This document shows positions 8,622 through 15,458 of a DNA stretch of 64,000 nucleotides, piece by piece; within the stretch, counting starts at the first letter, position 1; every line of letters starts with the position of its first letter. The notes beneath the pieces are model-generated. The model did no database searches. It was not told the DNA's origin and was given only the letters and a program-made list of their open reading frames with translations. This stretch comes from Paraburkholderia sp. (GTDB taxonomy: Bacteria > Pseudomonadota > Gammaproteobacteria > Burkholderiales > Burkholderiaceae): contig SCRN01000043.1 in NCBI GenBank assembly GCA_004322045.1, positions 186,001-250,000 of the forward strand, written 5' to 3'. Position numbers and translations under genes: made by a program.

Positions 8622-8691
8622 GTGAGGCGTCGCATCGCTCGGCAAGGTCCAGCCGGCGCTCTGCGACCAGATTGTGCCTAAATCGGCTCAA

Positions 8692-8786
8692 TATCTGCTC
8701 ACGCATTCGTAGTATCTGCTCATTCGCTTGAAGTATCTGCTCATTTCTATAGAATCTGCTCAAATTTGAGCGGATTCTGAGCAGAT
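8692..8786. promoter_or_regulatory. Operator-like array: four direct TATCTGCTCA copies plus one inverted copy
   Basis: TATCTGCTCA occurs at 8692-8701, 8713-8722 and 8734-8743 with an exact 21-bp period; AATCTGCTCA follows at 8753-8762, and the inverted TGAGCAGAT is at 8778-8786. The fourth copy overlaps a perfect 14-bp palindrome GCTCAAATTTGAGC (8758-8771). The array ends two bases before the ATG of the Fic gene, so a bound protein would block transcription or translation of that gene. The 21-bp period equals two helical turns, placing binding sites on one face. The likely binder is the N-terminal helix-turn-helix of the Fic protein itself. Confidence 0.75.
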
Positions 8787-8788
8787 AA

Positions 8789-10156
8789 ATGACCAAAGTG
8801 ACACCGGAAGTCATCCTGGCGGTCGTCCAGCGCCTGGCCGAAGCTGGGCAGCCGGATGTGTCCTCCGCCCAGGTCATTGCCGCGACAGGCGGCAGCTCGG
8901 CCACCGTCCGACGCCATCTCGAGGCGTTGCGCGATAGCGGAAAGCTCACGCGCAGCGGCCAAGCGCGGGCAACCCGCTATCGACTGGCTGCGGGCGCCAC
9001 CGCCACCGCACAACCTGTCGCCCCCACGGCACCGACCGAAGTCGAAACGCCATCTCAGCCGGTATGGTCGGCCGCAGCAATCGATTTGCGCAAGAAGCTC
9101 GACGTCCCTCTTGCCGCACGCGACCCGGTCACATACCAACGTGAATTCGTCGAAAGCTACGTTCCTAACGATAGTTGGCTGATGCCGAGGGACCTGGCCG
9201 AAGCACTTTATCGTGCGGGGAGCATGAAGGAGCAATTACCGGCCGGCACTTACGCGCGCAAAGTGCTCGAGCAATTGCTGATCGACCTGTCCTGGTCGTC
9301 ATCTCGCCTGGAAGGCAACCCGTACACCATGCTGGCAACCCAGGAGTTATTCAAGCGTGGAACGGCCGACGACGATGCCGATGCGGTGATGCTGCTCAAT
9401 CACAAGGCGGCTATCGAATTCCTCGTGGACGCGGTCCCGCTTCAAGAGTTGTCTAGTTCGCTCATCAGAAACCTACACGCCGTGCTGATGCAAGACCTTC
9501 TCGCAGATACCCAGGGGTTGGGGGCGATTAGAAGGAAAGTAGTCAATATCAGCGACACGGTTTATGTGCCGACGCAGGTACCGGCCATACTCGAAGAGAT
9601 GCTCGAGATCATCCTGAACAAGGCGAGATACATCAAGAATCCGATCGAGGCGGCCTTTTTCCTCTGGGTGAATCTGGCCTATCTGCAGCCGTTCGAGGAT
9701 GGCAACAAGCGCACTAGCCGCCTAGCGGCGAATATCCCGCTGATGCTGTACAACTGCGCGCCGCTATCGTTCTTGGATGTCGAGCCATACGACTACGCGC
9801 GCGCAATGCCTGGCGTGTACGAGTATAGAGACACCTCGCTCGCCGTAGATCTGTTCGCGTGGACGTACCGGCGCTCGTTGAAGCGGTATGTCGTCGTCAT
9901 GGAATCGATGGGTAAGCCGGACGCGCTTCGGCTTCGGTACCGTGAACGCCTGACAGAGGCCATCGTTTTGGTCGTCGCAAACCGCAAATCCGCGCAGGCC
10001 GCGCAAGTCGAATTGGGGCTCTCGGAGAGCACGGCGCCGGGATTCCAGGCCATGCTGCTCGATGAATTGAAGAAGTTGGAAGTGTTCAACTGCGCTCGGT
10101 ATCGATTGACGCCGAATACAGTGCAAGCGTGGCTCGATGCAGGCCGCCCGCACTAA
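8789..10156 (+). CDS. Fic-domain protein with N-terminal winged helix, catalytic His replaced
   Basis: A 455-residue protein. Residues 1-66 form a winged-helix domain ('SSAQVIAATGGSSATVRRHLEALRDSGKL'). A (S/T)xxxE(G/N) inhibitory motif is at 171-176 (SSRLEG), and the Fic core is at about 285-315 with 'LQPFEDGNKRTSR'. The standard Fic motif HPFxx(G/D)GNGR has His as the general base for AMP transfer; here it is Gln300, and the GNGR Gly is Lys. The nucleotide-binding GN and the Arg are kept. The residue predicted to catalyse AMPylation is therefore absent, though some such proteins may have other activities. No antitoxin gene is adjacent. Probably self-regulated through the upstream repeat array. 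Confidence 0.88.
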   Translation: MTKVTPEVILAVVQRLAEAGQPDVSSAQVIAATGGSSATVRRHLEALRDSGKLTRSGQARATRYRLAAGATATAQPVAPTAPTEVETPSQPVWSAAAIDLRKKLDVPLAARDPVTYQREFVESYVPNDSWLMPRDLAEALYRAGSMKEQLPAGTYARKVLEQLLIDLSWSSSRLEGNPYTMLATQELFKRGTADDDADAVMLLNHKAAIEFLVDAVPLQELSSSLIRNLHAVLMQDLLADTQGLGAIRRKVVNISDTVYVPTQVPAILEEMLEIILNKARYIKNPIEAAFFLWVNLAYLQPFEDGNKRTSRLAANIPLMLYNCAPLSFLDVEPYDYARAMPGVYEYRDTSLAVDLFAWTYRRSLKRYVVVMESMGKPDALRLRYRERLTEAIVLVVANRKSAQAAQVELGLSESTAPGFQAMLLDELKKLEVFNCARYRLTPNTVQAWLDAGRPH

Positions 10157-10203
10157 ACGCGAGTGCGCGACAAGCGGAAACAAAGCAAGCGGCCGCCCCA
10201 CAC

Positions 10204-11160
10204 TTAAGAAGCCAGCGCCTCCGCAATCGCTTCGCAAAGCTCCTTCGGCGCGAACTTGGCCACATAGCCGTTGGCCCCGGCATTACGCACGTGCGCCTCG
10301 TTCGCCGATCCCGTCAAAGACGAATGAATGATCACGGGGATATGCTTGAGCCGCTCGTCCGCCTTGATACGGCGAGTCAGCATGAACCCGTCCATTTCGG
10401 GCATTTCCAAATCGGTAATGACGAGCGAGATCTTCTCGCGCGCCGGCACCTTTTCTTTCTCGGCTTCGTCGGCCACACGCTGCAGCATTTGCCACGCTTC
10501 CTCGCCCGTTGTCGCGAGCATGTGCGGCGCGCCGATCGCCGTCAGCGCTTGATCGAGCAGGGTGCGCGCAAACGCCGAATCGTCCGCGGCCAAAATCTTT
10601 CCGCCCGCCGCATACTTGACTTCCGCACTCAACTCCGCTTTGTCCACGTCGCGATGCTGCTCGGGGAAAACGTCACGCATGACTTGCTCGACGTCGAGCA
10701 CTTGGGCAAGGCGTAGCTCGCCCGATTCCCCATTGAAGCGCGCAATGCTCGTGATATACGCCGAGCCCCCCGCGCATTCCGCCGGATGCACCTGGCTCCA
10801 CTCGAGCCGGACGATGTCGTCGACGTCTTCGACGGCAAATGCCTGCGTCGTACGTGCAAACTCGGTAATCAACAAAATATTCCGTTCGCGGGTGGGCGTG
10901 CTGCGCGTGAGCTTGCACAAATCGATCACCGGGATGATCTGCCCGCGAATGTCGATGGCGCCCGACACCGCATCCGGCGCGCCGGCGATCGGCGTAATTT
11001 CGCGATTCGTGATGATTTCTCGAACCTTGAAAACATTGATACCGTACAGCGCCGGCTCCGCGCCCGGCCGTGCTTGGCCCAAGCGAAAGAGAAGAAGTTC
11101 GAACTTGTTTTTGCTCGTGAGCTGCGTGCGCTCATCGTGCACGATGTCGTGGCTAGTCAT
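10204..11160 (-). CDS. cheV: CheV chemotaxis coupling protein (CheW-REC)
   Basis: A 318-residue protein with a CheW-like domain (about 15-165: 'YGINVFKVREII', 'GAIDIRGQIIPVIDL', 'AFAVEDVDDIVRLEW') followed by a receiver domain (about 185-315: 'ILAADDSAFARTLLDQAL', phosphoacceptor region 'LVITDLEMPEMDGF', 'YVAKFAPKEL'). CheV couples chemoreceptors to the CheA kinase and is tuned by phosphorylation of its receiver Asp. It is encoded alone here, convergent with the Fic gene, and no other chemotaxis gene is in the window. Confidence 0.92.
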   Translation of the reverse strand: MTSHDIVHDERTQLTSKNKFELLLFRLGQARPGAEPALYGINVFKVREIITNREITPIAGAPDAVSGAIDIRGQIIPVIDLCKLTRSTPTRERNILLITEFARTTQAFAVEDVDDIVRLEWSQVHPAECAGGSAYITSIARFNGESGELRLAQVLDVEQVMRDVFPEQHRDVDKAELSAEVKYAAGGKILAADDSAFARTLLDQALTAIGAPHMLATTGEEAWQMLQRVADEAEKEKVPAREKISLVITDLEMPEMDGFMLTRRIKADERLKHIPVIIHSSLTGSANEAHVRNAGANGYVAKFAPKELCEAIAEALAS

Positions 11161-11520
11161 GCCTGCCCTCTGCGTGGAATCCCAACGGCGCGCCGCACTT
11201 TGCTGCGCAGAGCGCCCACTTTCTATCTGGTTGTCGGCGGCATGCGGATAAAACTAAAGGCGCGTTACACGCGGGATCCACCGAGAAAAAACGGGGTTCG
11301 GTTACCTGCTGAGGGAACACGCAATGAGGGCCAAGGCGCGTCGCAGCCTGCGGCCACGCGCCGAGCACGTGCGAAGCCCAGCAGCGCCCGCTTACAACCG
11401 CGCACAGCGGATCCGAGCTTTATCAGGGAAAACACCTGGCCGAGCCGAGCGTCGGCTAGCCGAGGGGTTTGTGCGGGACGAGCCTGTGCTGATCGGCTCG
11501 TCCCGCTTTTCAGTGAAGTC
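11161..11520. other. Gene-free stretch between cheV and the PsiF gene
   Basis: No supported gene. The left part is the upstream region of cheV (read on the minus strand). The right end holds the strong hairpin annotated at 11473-11510. Short open frames here lack ribosome-binding sites and family similarity. Confidence 0.5.
11473..11510. terminator. Strong hairpin, probable terminator of the PsiF gene
   Basis: GCGGGACGAGCC (11473-11484) pairs perfectly with GGCTCGTCCCGC (11495-11506) across a 10-base loop, followed by TTTT on the plus strand. It begins 10 bases beyond the stop of the minus-strand PsiF-repeat gene. The T-run is on the plus-strand side, so on the minus strand it acts without a clear U-tract; it may stop traffic from both directions. 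Confidence 0.65.
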
Positions 11521-11853
11521 TTACTTGGCGGCGCCCGCTTCGCACTTCTTCATGAAAGAGGCCTTTGCCGCGCCGGCGAGCGGCTTGCCGTTCGAGCCGA
11601 CGGCCTTGGTTTCACAGTCCGCCTTCGCCGACTTCATCTTGTCGGCGTTGCATTTCTTCATGAACGACGTCTTGGCCGCGCCCACCAGCGGCTTGCCGTT
11701 CTTGCCCACGGCTTGCGCCGCGCAATCCGACGACGCGGGCGCAGCCGCCGTGGCCGCCGCACCGCTCGCAGCCGCAGCGCCGGAGGCTTGAGCGTGGGCC
11801 ATGCCCACCGCAAACATGCCCGCGATAGCCGCCAAGACAAATTTGTTCAACAT
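11521..11853 (-). CDS. Secreted PsiF-repeat protein
   Basis: A 110-residue protein started at 11853, where AGGAGG is 8 bases upstream; a start two codons earlier would be too close to that site. Residues 1-21 are a signal peptide (LNKFVLAAIAGMFAVGMAHA). The mature part has an Ala-rich linker and two copies of the PsiF repeat, recognisable as 'VGKNGKPLVGAAKTSFMKKC' and 'VGSNGKPLAGAAKASFMKKC', each with its paired Cys residues. PsiF is a periplasmic protein of unknown function, phosphate-starvation induced in E. coli; no Pho box could be identified here. Confidence 0.88.
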   Translation of the reverse strand: MLNKFVLAAIAGMFAVGMAHAQASGAAAASGAAATAAAPASSDCAAQAVGKNGKPLVGAAKTSFMKKCNADKMKSAKADCETKAVGSNGKPLAGAAKASFMKKCEAGAAK

Positions 11854-12165
11854 GACCATTCCCTCCTGAGGTGGTGTGAAGCAAAAGGCTTCTCCCCGTT
11901 AACGGTGCGCGACCCCGCCGGTTGACCGAGAACGTCGACGCATTTCATCCAACGATACACGCGTGCAGTCCCATCCCACTTTCCGATGCGTCCCCGCGAT
12001 CGCATGCGCGGGCCGCATCTCAGCTTCTCCTCCCCAATCGTCGTACCAGGCCGACAGCGTGCCGAAAGCGCACCGTCATCGCAGCTTCGCATTCGTCGTA
12101 GACAGTCGTCGATTTGCGCTGTCGCGTTTCTGTTCCGTTTCTCTCCCCCAACGATGAGGTGAAGC
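11854..12165. other. Divergent intergenic region between PsiF and phosphatase genes
   Basis: No gene supported. It must carry the promoters of both divergent neighbours. A ribosome-binding site AGGAGG for the PsiF gene is at its left end and GAGG for the phosphatase gene at its right end. A small 5-bp inverted repeat GAAGC/GCTTC near 11879-11893 is the only structure noted. Confidence 0.45.
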
Positions 12166-13845
12166 ATGGAAAACCGCAGGATGTGGTCGCACTTGGGCGC
12201 GGCTGTGGCAAGCGCCGTATTGGCAATGGCCGGCGTGCCAAGCGCCGCGCAAGCGAGCGATATCGGCCACGGGCCGGAACGTGGTCACGGCCATGACGCC
12301 AAAGACGTCAAACGAGTCCTGCTGATCAGCATCGATGGGCTGCACGAACAGGATCTCGCCCGCTGCGTCGGGGCGAACACCTGCCCGAACTTGGCCGTCC
12401 TCGCGCAATCGGGCATTACCTACACCGAGGCGCATACGCCGGGTCTTTCCGATTCGTTTCCTGGCCTCGCCGCGCTCGTGACGGGCGGCTCGCCGAAAAC
12501 GGCGGGCCTGTTCTACGACGTGTCGTATGACCGCACGCTGTATGCGCCGTCGGATGCCAATTGCACGGGCAAGCAAGGCTGGAATGTCGTCTTCGACGAA
12601 ACGACGGGCATCGATGCGGAAAACGGCGGCGCGCTGATCCACTTGAACGGCGGCGGCGCATTCAACCCGCAAGCCATTCCCCATGCGCTCGTGGACGGCG
12701 TCTGCAAACCGGTCTATCCGCACAACTACGTCAAGACGAATACGATCTTCGAAGTCGTCAAACAACATATGCCCAATGCGCGCACGGCATGGGCGGATAA
12801 GCACGCGTGGGGCTACGATTGGGTCAACGGGCCGTCGGGCCATGGGGTGGACGATCTCGCGCGCACCGAAATCAATTCCATCGATCCGGCGACCAACTCC
12901 GATTACACCGACGTCTACACGCACACGGAAAAGTTCGACGACTATCACGTGCAGGCGATCCTCAACGAGATCGACGGTAAAGATTCGACGGGCGCGGCGA
13001 GCGCGGCGGTGCCGACGGTGTTCGGTACGAACTTCCAGACGCTAAGCGTTGCGCAGAAGGCACCGGTAGCGAAGGGCGGCGGTTATCTTGACGCCGCTTT
13101 CACGCCGGGGCCGCAAGTCTCGGCTGCCATCGCCTATGCCGATGCCGCGGTCGGCCGTATGGTCGCCGAACTGAAGCAGCGCAATCTGTTTTCGAGCACG
13201 GCCATCATCGTGACGGCCAAGCATGGTCAATCGCCGACTGACCACACCAAGCTCGTCAAGAACGGCGATACGTTGACGGCGCTACTCGAAGCCAACAACT
13301 ATCTCGACGCCAACGGCAACTTCGGCCAGAACGCCACGACCTCGGGTAACTTGAACGACGGCACGGGCCTTGTCGGCACGGGTTTCGTGCAGACCGACGA
13401 CGTGGGCCTCGTTTGGCTGCGTGACCGCTCGCAACGCGACGCCGTAGTGGCGACGTTGAAAGCGAATCTCGGCTGCAATGCCCCCGGCATCTGCGCCGAC
13501 GGGCCGCAAGCGTACATCCTCTCCGGGCCTGCGCTCGCACGTCGTTTCGGCGATCCCGCGCTGGGCCGCACGCCCGACATCGTCGTGCAGCCGAACCCCG
13601 GTGTGATTTACTCGTCGAGCAAGAAGAAGGACGAAGAGCACGGCGGCAACGCGCCCGACGACAGCCACTTGGGCTTATTGGTGTCGCTGCCCGGCATCCG
13701 TCATGCGCGCACGATCGCAGCACGGGTGGAAACAACGCAAGTCGCGCCGACGATCCTGCGCCTGCTCGATTTGAAGCCGGGGTGGCTCCACGCCGTCGAG
13801 CGCGAAGGCACGCAAGCGCTGCCCGAGTTCGAAGGCGAGCGTTGA
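12166..13845 (+). CDS. Secreted alkaline-phosphatase-superfamily hydrolase
   Basis: A 559-residue protein with a GAGG site 6 bases before the ATG and a signal peptide (residues about 1-30, ending SAAQA). It shows alkaline-phosphatase-superfamily metal-site motifs: 'VLLISIDGLHEQDL' (Asp57), a nucleophile region 'HTPGLSDSFPGLAALVTGG', 'SSTAIIVTAKHGQSP' with a metal His, and 'PDDSHLGLLVSLPG' toward the C-terminus. This fits the nucleotide pyrophosphatase / type I phosphodiesterase group more than classical PhoA. Substrate unknown. Neighbouring PsiF might suggest a phosphate-related role, but that is inference. Confidence 0.82.
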   Translation: MENRRMWSHLGAAVASAVLAMAGVPSAAQASDIGHGPERGHGHDAKDVKRVLLISIDGLHEQDLARCVGANTCPNLAVLAQSGITYTEAHTPGLSDSFPGLAALVTGGSPKTAGLFYDVSYDRTLYAPSDANCTGKQGWNVVFDETTGIDAENGGALIHLNGGGAFNPQAIPHALVDGVCKPVYPHNYVKTNTIFEVVKQHMPNARTAWADKHAWGYDWVNGPSGHGVDDLARTEINSIDPATNSDYTDVYTHTEKFDDYHVQAILNEIDGKDSTGAASAAVPTVFGTNFQTLSVAQKAPVAKGGGYLDAAFTPGPQVSAAIAYADAAVGRMVAELKQRNLFSSTAIIVTAKHGQSPTDHTKLVKNGDTLTALLEANNYLDANGNFGQNATTSGNLNDGTGLVGTGFVQTDDVGLVWLRDRSQRDAVVATLKANLGCNAPGICADGPQAYILSGPALARRFGDPALGRTPDIVVQPNPGVIYSSSKKKDEEHGGNAPDDSHLGLLVSLPGIRHARTIAARVETTQVAPTILRLLDLKPGWLHAVEREGTQALPEFEGER

Positions 13846-13866
13846 TCTCGCTGCGGTGAAGACAAG

Positions 13867-13905
13867 CACGCGCCGCTCGCTCTATTGGATGCGGCGCGTG
13901 TGTCT
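13867..13905 (+). terminator. Rho-independent terminator after the phosphatase gene
   Basis: CACGCGCCGC (13867-13876) pairs perfectly with GCGGCGCGTG (13891-13900) across a 14-base loop, followed by TGTCTTT. It lies 22 bases after the stop codon. The T-run is short, so strength is moderate. Confidence 0.65.
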
Positions 13906-13988
13906 TTGCATAGGATCCCTAACGAATTCGTCCTACCGCGCTACGAGGGGCAAGCCGCAACGCCCGCGGTCTGCGTCGCCCCTCGGCG

Positions 13989-14588
13989 CTAACGCTCGGC
14001 CCGTGTATCGCGCGCCGCGATAAGCCGTTCGACGCGGCGGTCGGGAACGAGCCACAGCAACGCCACCCCGGCGAAGAAGGCGAGACCGATGCTTGGATAG
14101 CCCACCCACGCAGCGGCAATGCCCAGCAGATACAACAGCGGCGAAACCTTGCCTTTCCTGTCGTGGCCGATCGCCTGAGCAAGCAGACTGCCTGGCCCAT
14201 GATGACGGACGAGTCCCGTTTGCAAGATGAACCAAGCGCACGCGCATGCGAGCAGATTGATGCCGTAGAGCACGGTCGGCCATCGCGCGAAATGATTCTC
14301 CCCCATCCATCCCGTGCTGAACAGCAGTAGCGACAGCCAAAACAACAGGTGCAGATTCCACCAGAGAATCGCGCCGGTCACGTGGTGCGCGGCCTGCAGC
14401 AGGTGATGGTGATTGTTCCAATAGATGCCGACGTAGATAAAGCTCAGCACGTAGCTCATGGCAATGGGCCAAAGCTGCGCCAGTGCGGGCAGGTCCTCCC
14501 CATGCGGGACTTTCAGTTCGAGCACCATGATGGTGATGATGACGGCCATGACGCCGTCGCTGAATGCTTCCAGGCGGTTTTTTTCCAT
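13989..14588 (-). CDS. TMEM175/DUF1211-family membrane channel
   Basis: A 199-residue integral membrane protein started at ATG 14588 because the family signature lies right at the N-terminus: 'RLEAFSDGVMAVIITIMVLEL' contains the FSDGxxA motif that lines the pore of bacterial TMEM175 potassium channels. Six hydrophobic helices can be recognised, including 'YVLSFIYVGIYWNNHHHLLQ', 'ILWWNLHLLFWLSLLLFSTGW' and the final 'IGLAFFAGVALLWLVP'. A 45-residue upstream extension is Arg-rich and was rejected. It lies 38 bases downstream of the RidA gene on the same strand and may be co-transcribed. Confidence 0.85.
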   Translation of the reverse strand: MEKNRLEAFSDGVMAVIITIMVLELKVPHGEDLPALAQLWPIAMSYVLSFIYVGIYWNNHHHLLQAAHHVTGAILWWNLHLLFWLSLLLFSTGWMGENHFARWPTVLYGINLLACACAWFILQTGLVRHHGPGSLLAQAIGHDRKGKVSPLLYLLGIAAAWVGYPSIGLAFFAGVALLWLVPDRRVERLIAARDTRAER

Positions 14589-14626
14589 CGTCGTCGGTTC
14601 GCGGTTCTGCCGATGTTCGAGCTTGG

Positions 14627-15013
14627 TTAGATGACTGCGGTCGCTTCGACTTCCACCTTGAAGCCGTAATGCAGCGCCCCTGTGGGGACGACCGCACGCG
14701 ATGGACGCGCAACGCCGATCCATTGTCCGTACACGTCGTTGAAGGCGGCCCAGTTAGCGACGTCGTCGACGTACACGCGCACCTGCACGAGCTTATCGAT
14801 GCCGCTGCCGGCAGCCAGCAGGGCGTGCTCGACGTTGGCCAGCACTTGCTTGGCCTGCGCCTCGAACGGTTGGTCAGCCAATTTTTGTCCCGAGGGCGTG
14901 ATCGGCAACTGGCCCGAGACGAAGACGAAGCCGTTCGCGACCGTCACATGACTGTAGTGGCCGCCGGGCGCCGGCAGCGAGGGGCTCGCCGGGTGCGTGA
15001 TGGGGGATGGCAT
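14627..15013 (-). CDS. RidA-family (YjgF/YER057c/UK114) protein
   Basis: A 128-residue protein, with GGAG 8 bases before the ATG at 15013. Motifs: 'GGHYSHVTVANGFVFVSGQLP', 'FEAQAKQVLANVEHALLAAGSGIDKLVQVRVYVDDVANWAAFNDVYGQW', and the signature 'RPSRAVVPTGALHYGFKVEVEATAV' whose Arg contacts substrate carboxylate. RidA members hydrolyse reactive enamines/imines from PLP enzymes; family relatives have other deaminase roles. The exact substrate cannot be read from sequence. Confidence 0.9.
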   Translation of the reverse strand: MPSPITHPASPSLPAPGGHYSHVTVANGFVFVSGQLPITPSGQKLADQPFEAQAKQVLANVEHALLAAGSGIDKLVQVRVYVDDVANWAAFNDVYGQWIGVARPSRAVVPTGALHYGFKVEVEATAVI

Positions 15014-15330
15014 GGATCGATCTCCGTAGATGAAGGATTGGCGCGGCCGTTGCGGCACAGCATTGCGACCGGTGACGTCGCGCTCCGTGATTTGAGCACA
15101 GGTCGCGGCATGGGGCGGATGCCGCACGCACGAGGGGGCTGCGTGACACGTCCGTAGCGCACGCGCTTCCTATCAAGCTTGACGGGTTCGTTGCGATCGC
15201 CCCTTTGCTAAATTCGCCTAATCGAGATAAACGTCGCCCGTGTAAGATTGCGTGGCGATGATTCACCGAATGTTGGCGCTCCCCGCCAACGTCCCGCAGG
15301 AGGTGTCCTGCATTCAATTAGGAGTCCGAA
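15014..15330 (+). other. Leader and promoter region of the peptide/radical-SAM operon
   Basis: No gene. A possible -35 TTGACG lies at 15179-15184 and several AT-rich -10 candidates follow (TAAATT 15209-15214, TAAGAT 15243-15248), but none pairs at ideal spacing, so the promoter is uncertain. The last 60 bases form two consecutive perfect hairpins (annotated next) and end in the ribosome-binding site AGGAG six bases before the peptide start. Confidence 0.45.
15272..15311 (+). promoter_or_regulatory. Two tandem RNA hairpins in the leader of the peptide gene
   Basis: GTTGGCG (15272-15278) pairs with CGCCAAC (15284-15290) over a 5-base loop; immediately after, GCAGGA (15296-15301) pairs with TCCTGC (15306-15311) over GGTG. 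Both stems are perfect and end 20 bases before the peptide ATG. The second stem contains an anti-Shine-Dalgarno-like AGGAGG in its 5' half and loop. This may be a structured leader that controls translation or attenuation. It does not match a riboswitch class I recognise. Confidence 0.5.
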
Positions 15331-15402
15331 ATGAACGATGTGTCGCATTACTTCGAGCCGCCCAAGGTGCAGCCCATGCCCGTGAAGATGGGTGTTTGGT
15401 AA
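15331..15402 (+). CDS. 23-residue peptide, candidate RiPP precursor or leader peptide
   Basis: A 24-codon ORF with an excellent ribosome-binding site (AGGAG, 6-base spacing). The peptide begins MNDVSHYFEPPKVQP and ends MPVKMGVW, so it is 23 residues long, the size of the PQQ precursor PqqA. It is Pro-rich with two aromatic clusters (His-Tyr-Phe near the N-terminus, a terminal Trp) and no Cys. It is followed by a hairpin and, 56 bases on, by a radical SAM enzyme gene. Strong translation signal, hairpin and enzyme neighbour together favour a ribosomally made, enzymatically modified peptide. A regulatory leader peptide is the main alternative. No similarity to a named precursor is recognised. 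Confidence 0.62.
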   Translation: MNDVSHYFEPPKVQPMPVKMGVW

Positions 15403-15422
15403 GCGGTTCGGCATAGAAGCGA

Positions 15423-15443
15423 GAAGGGGCCGCGCGCCCCTTC
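15423..15443 (+). other. Intercistronic hairpin between peptide and radical-SAM genes
   Basis: GAAGGGGC (15423-15430) pairs perfectly with GCCCCTTC (15436-15443) around CGCGC. No U-tract follows, so it is more likely a partial terminator or RNA-stabilising element than a full terminator. Such hairpins often let a short precursor be expressed above its downstream enzyme genes. The ribosome-binding site GGGAG of the next gene begins five bases after the stem. Confidence 0.6.
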
Positions 15444-15458
15444 GATTGGGAGAAACGC

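Noticed and set aside
8692-8786. CRISPR-like interpretation of the 21-bp repeats
   Set aside because: The conserved unit is only 9-10 bases, spacers are 10-12 bases, one copy is inverted, and no cas genes are present; an operator array is far better supported.
15331-15402. Possibility that the 23-residue ORF is PqqA
   Set aside because: It is the right length but lacks the conserved Glu-x-x-x-Tyr pair of PqqA, and no pqqB-E genes follow.
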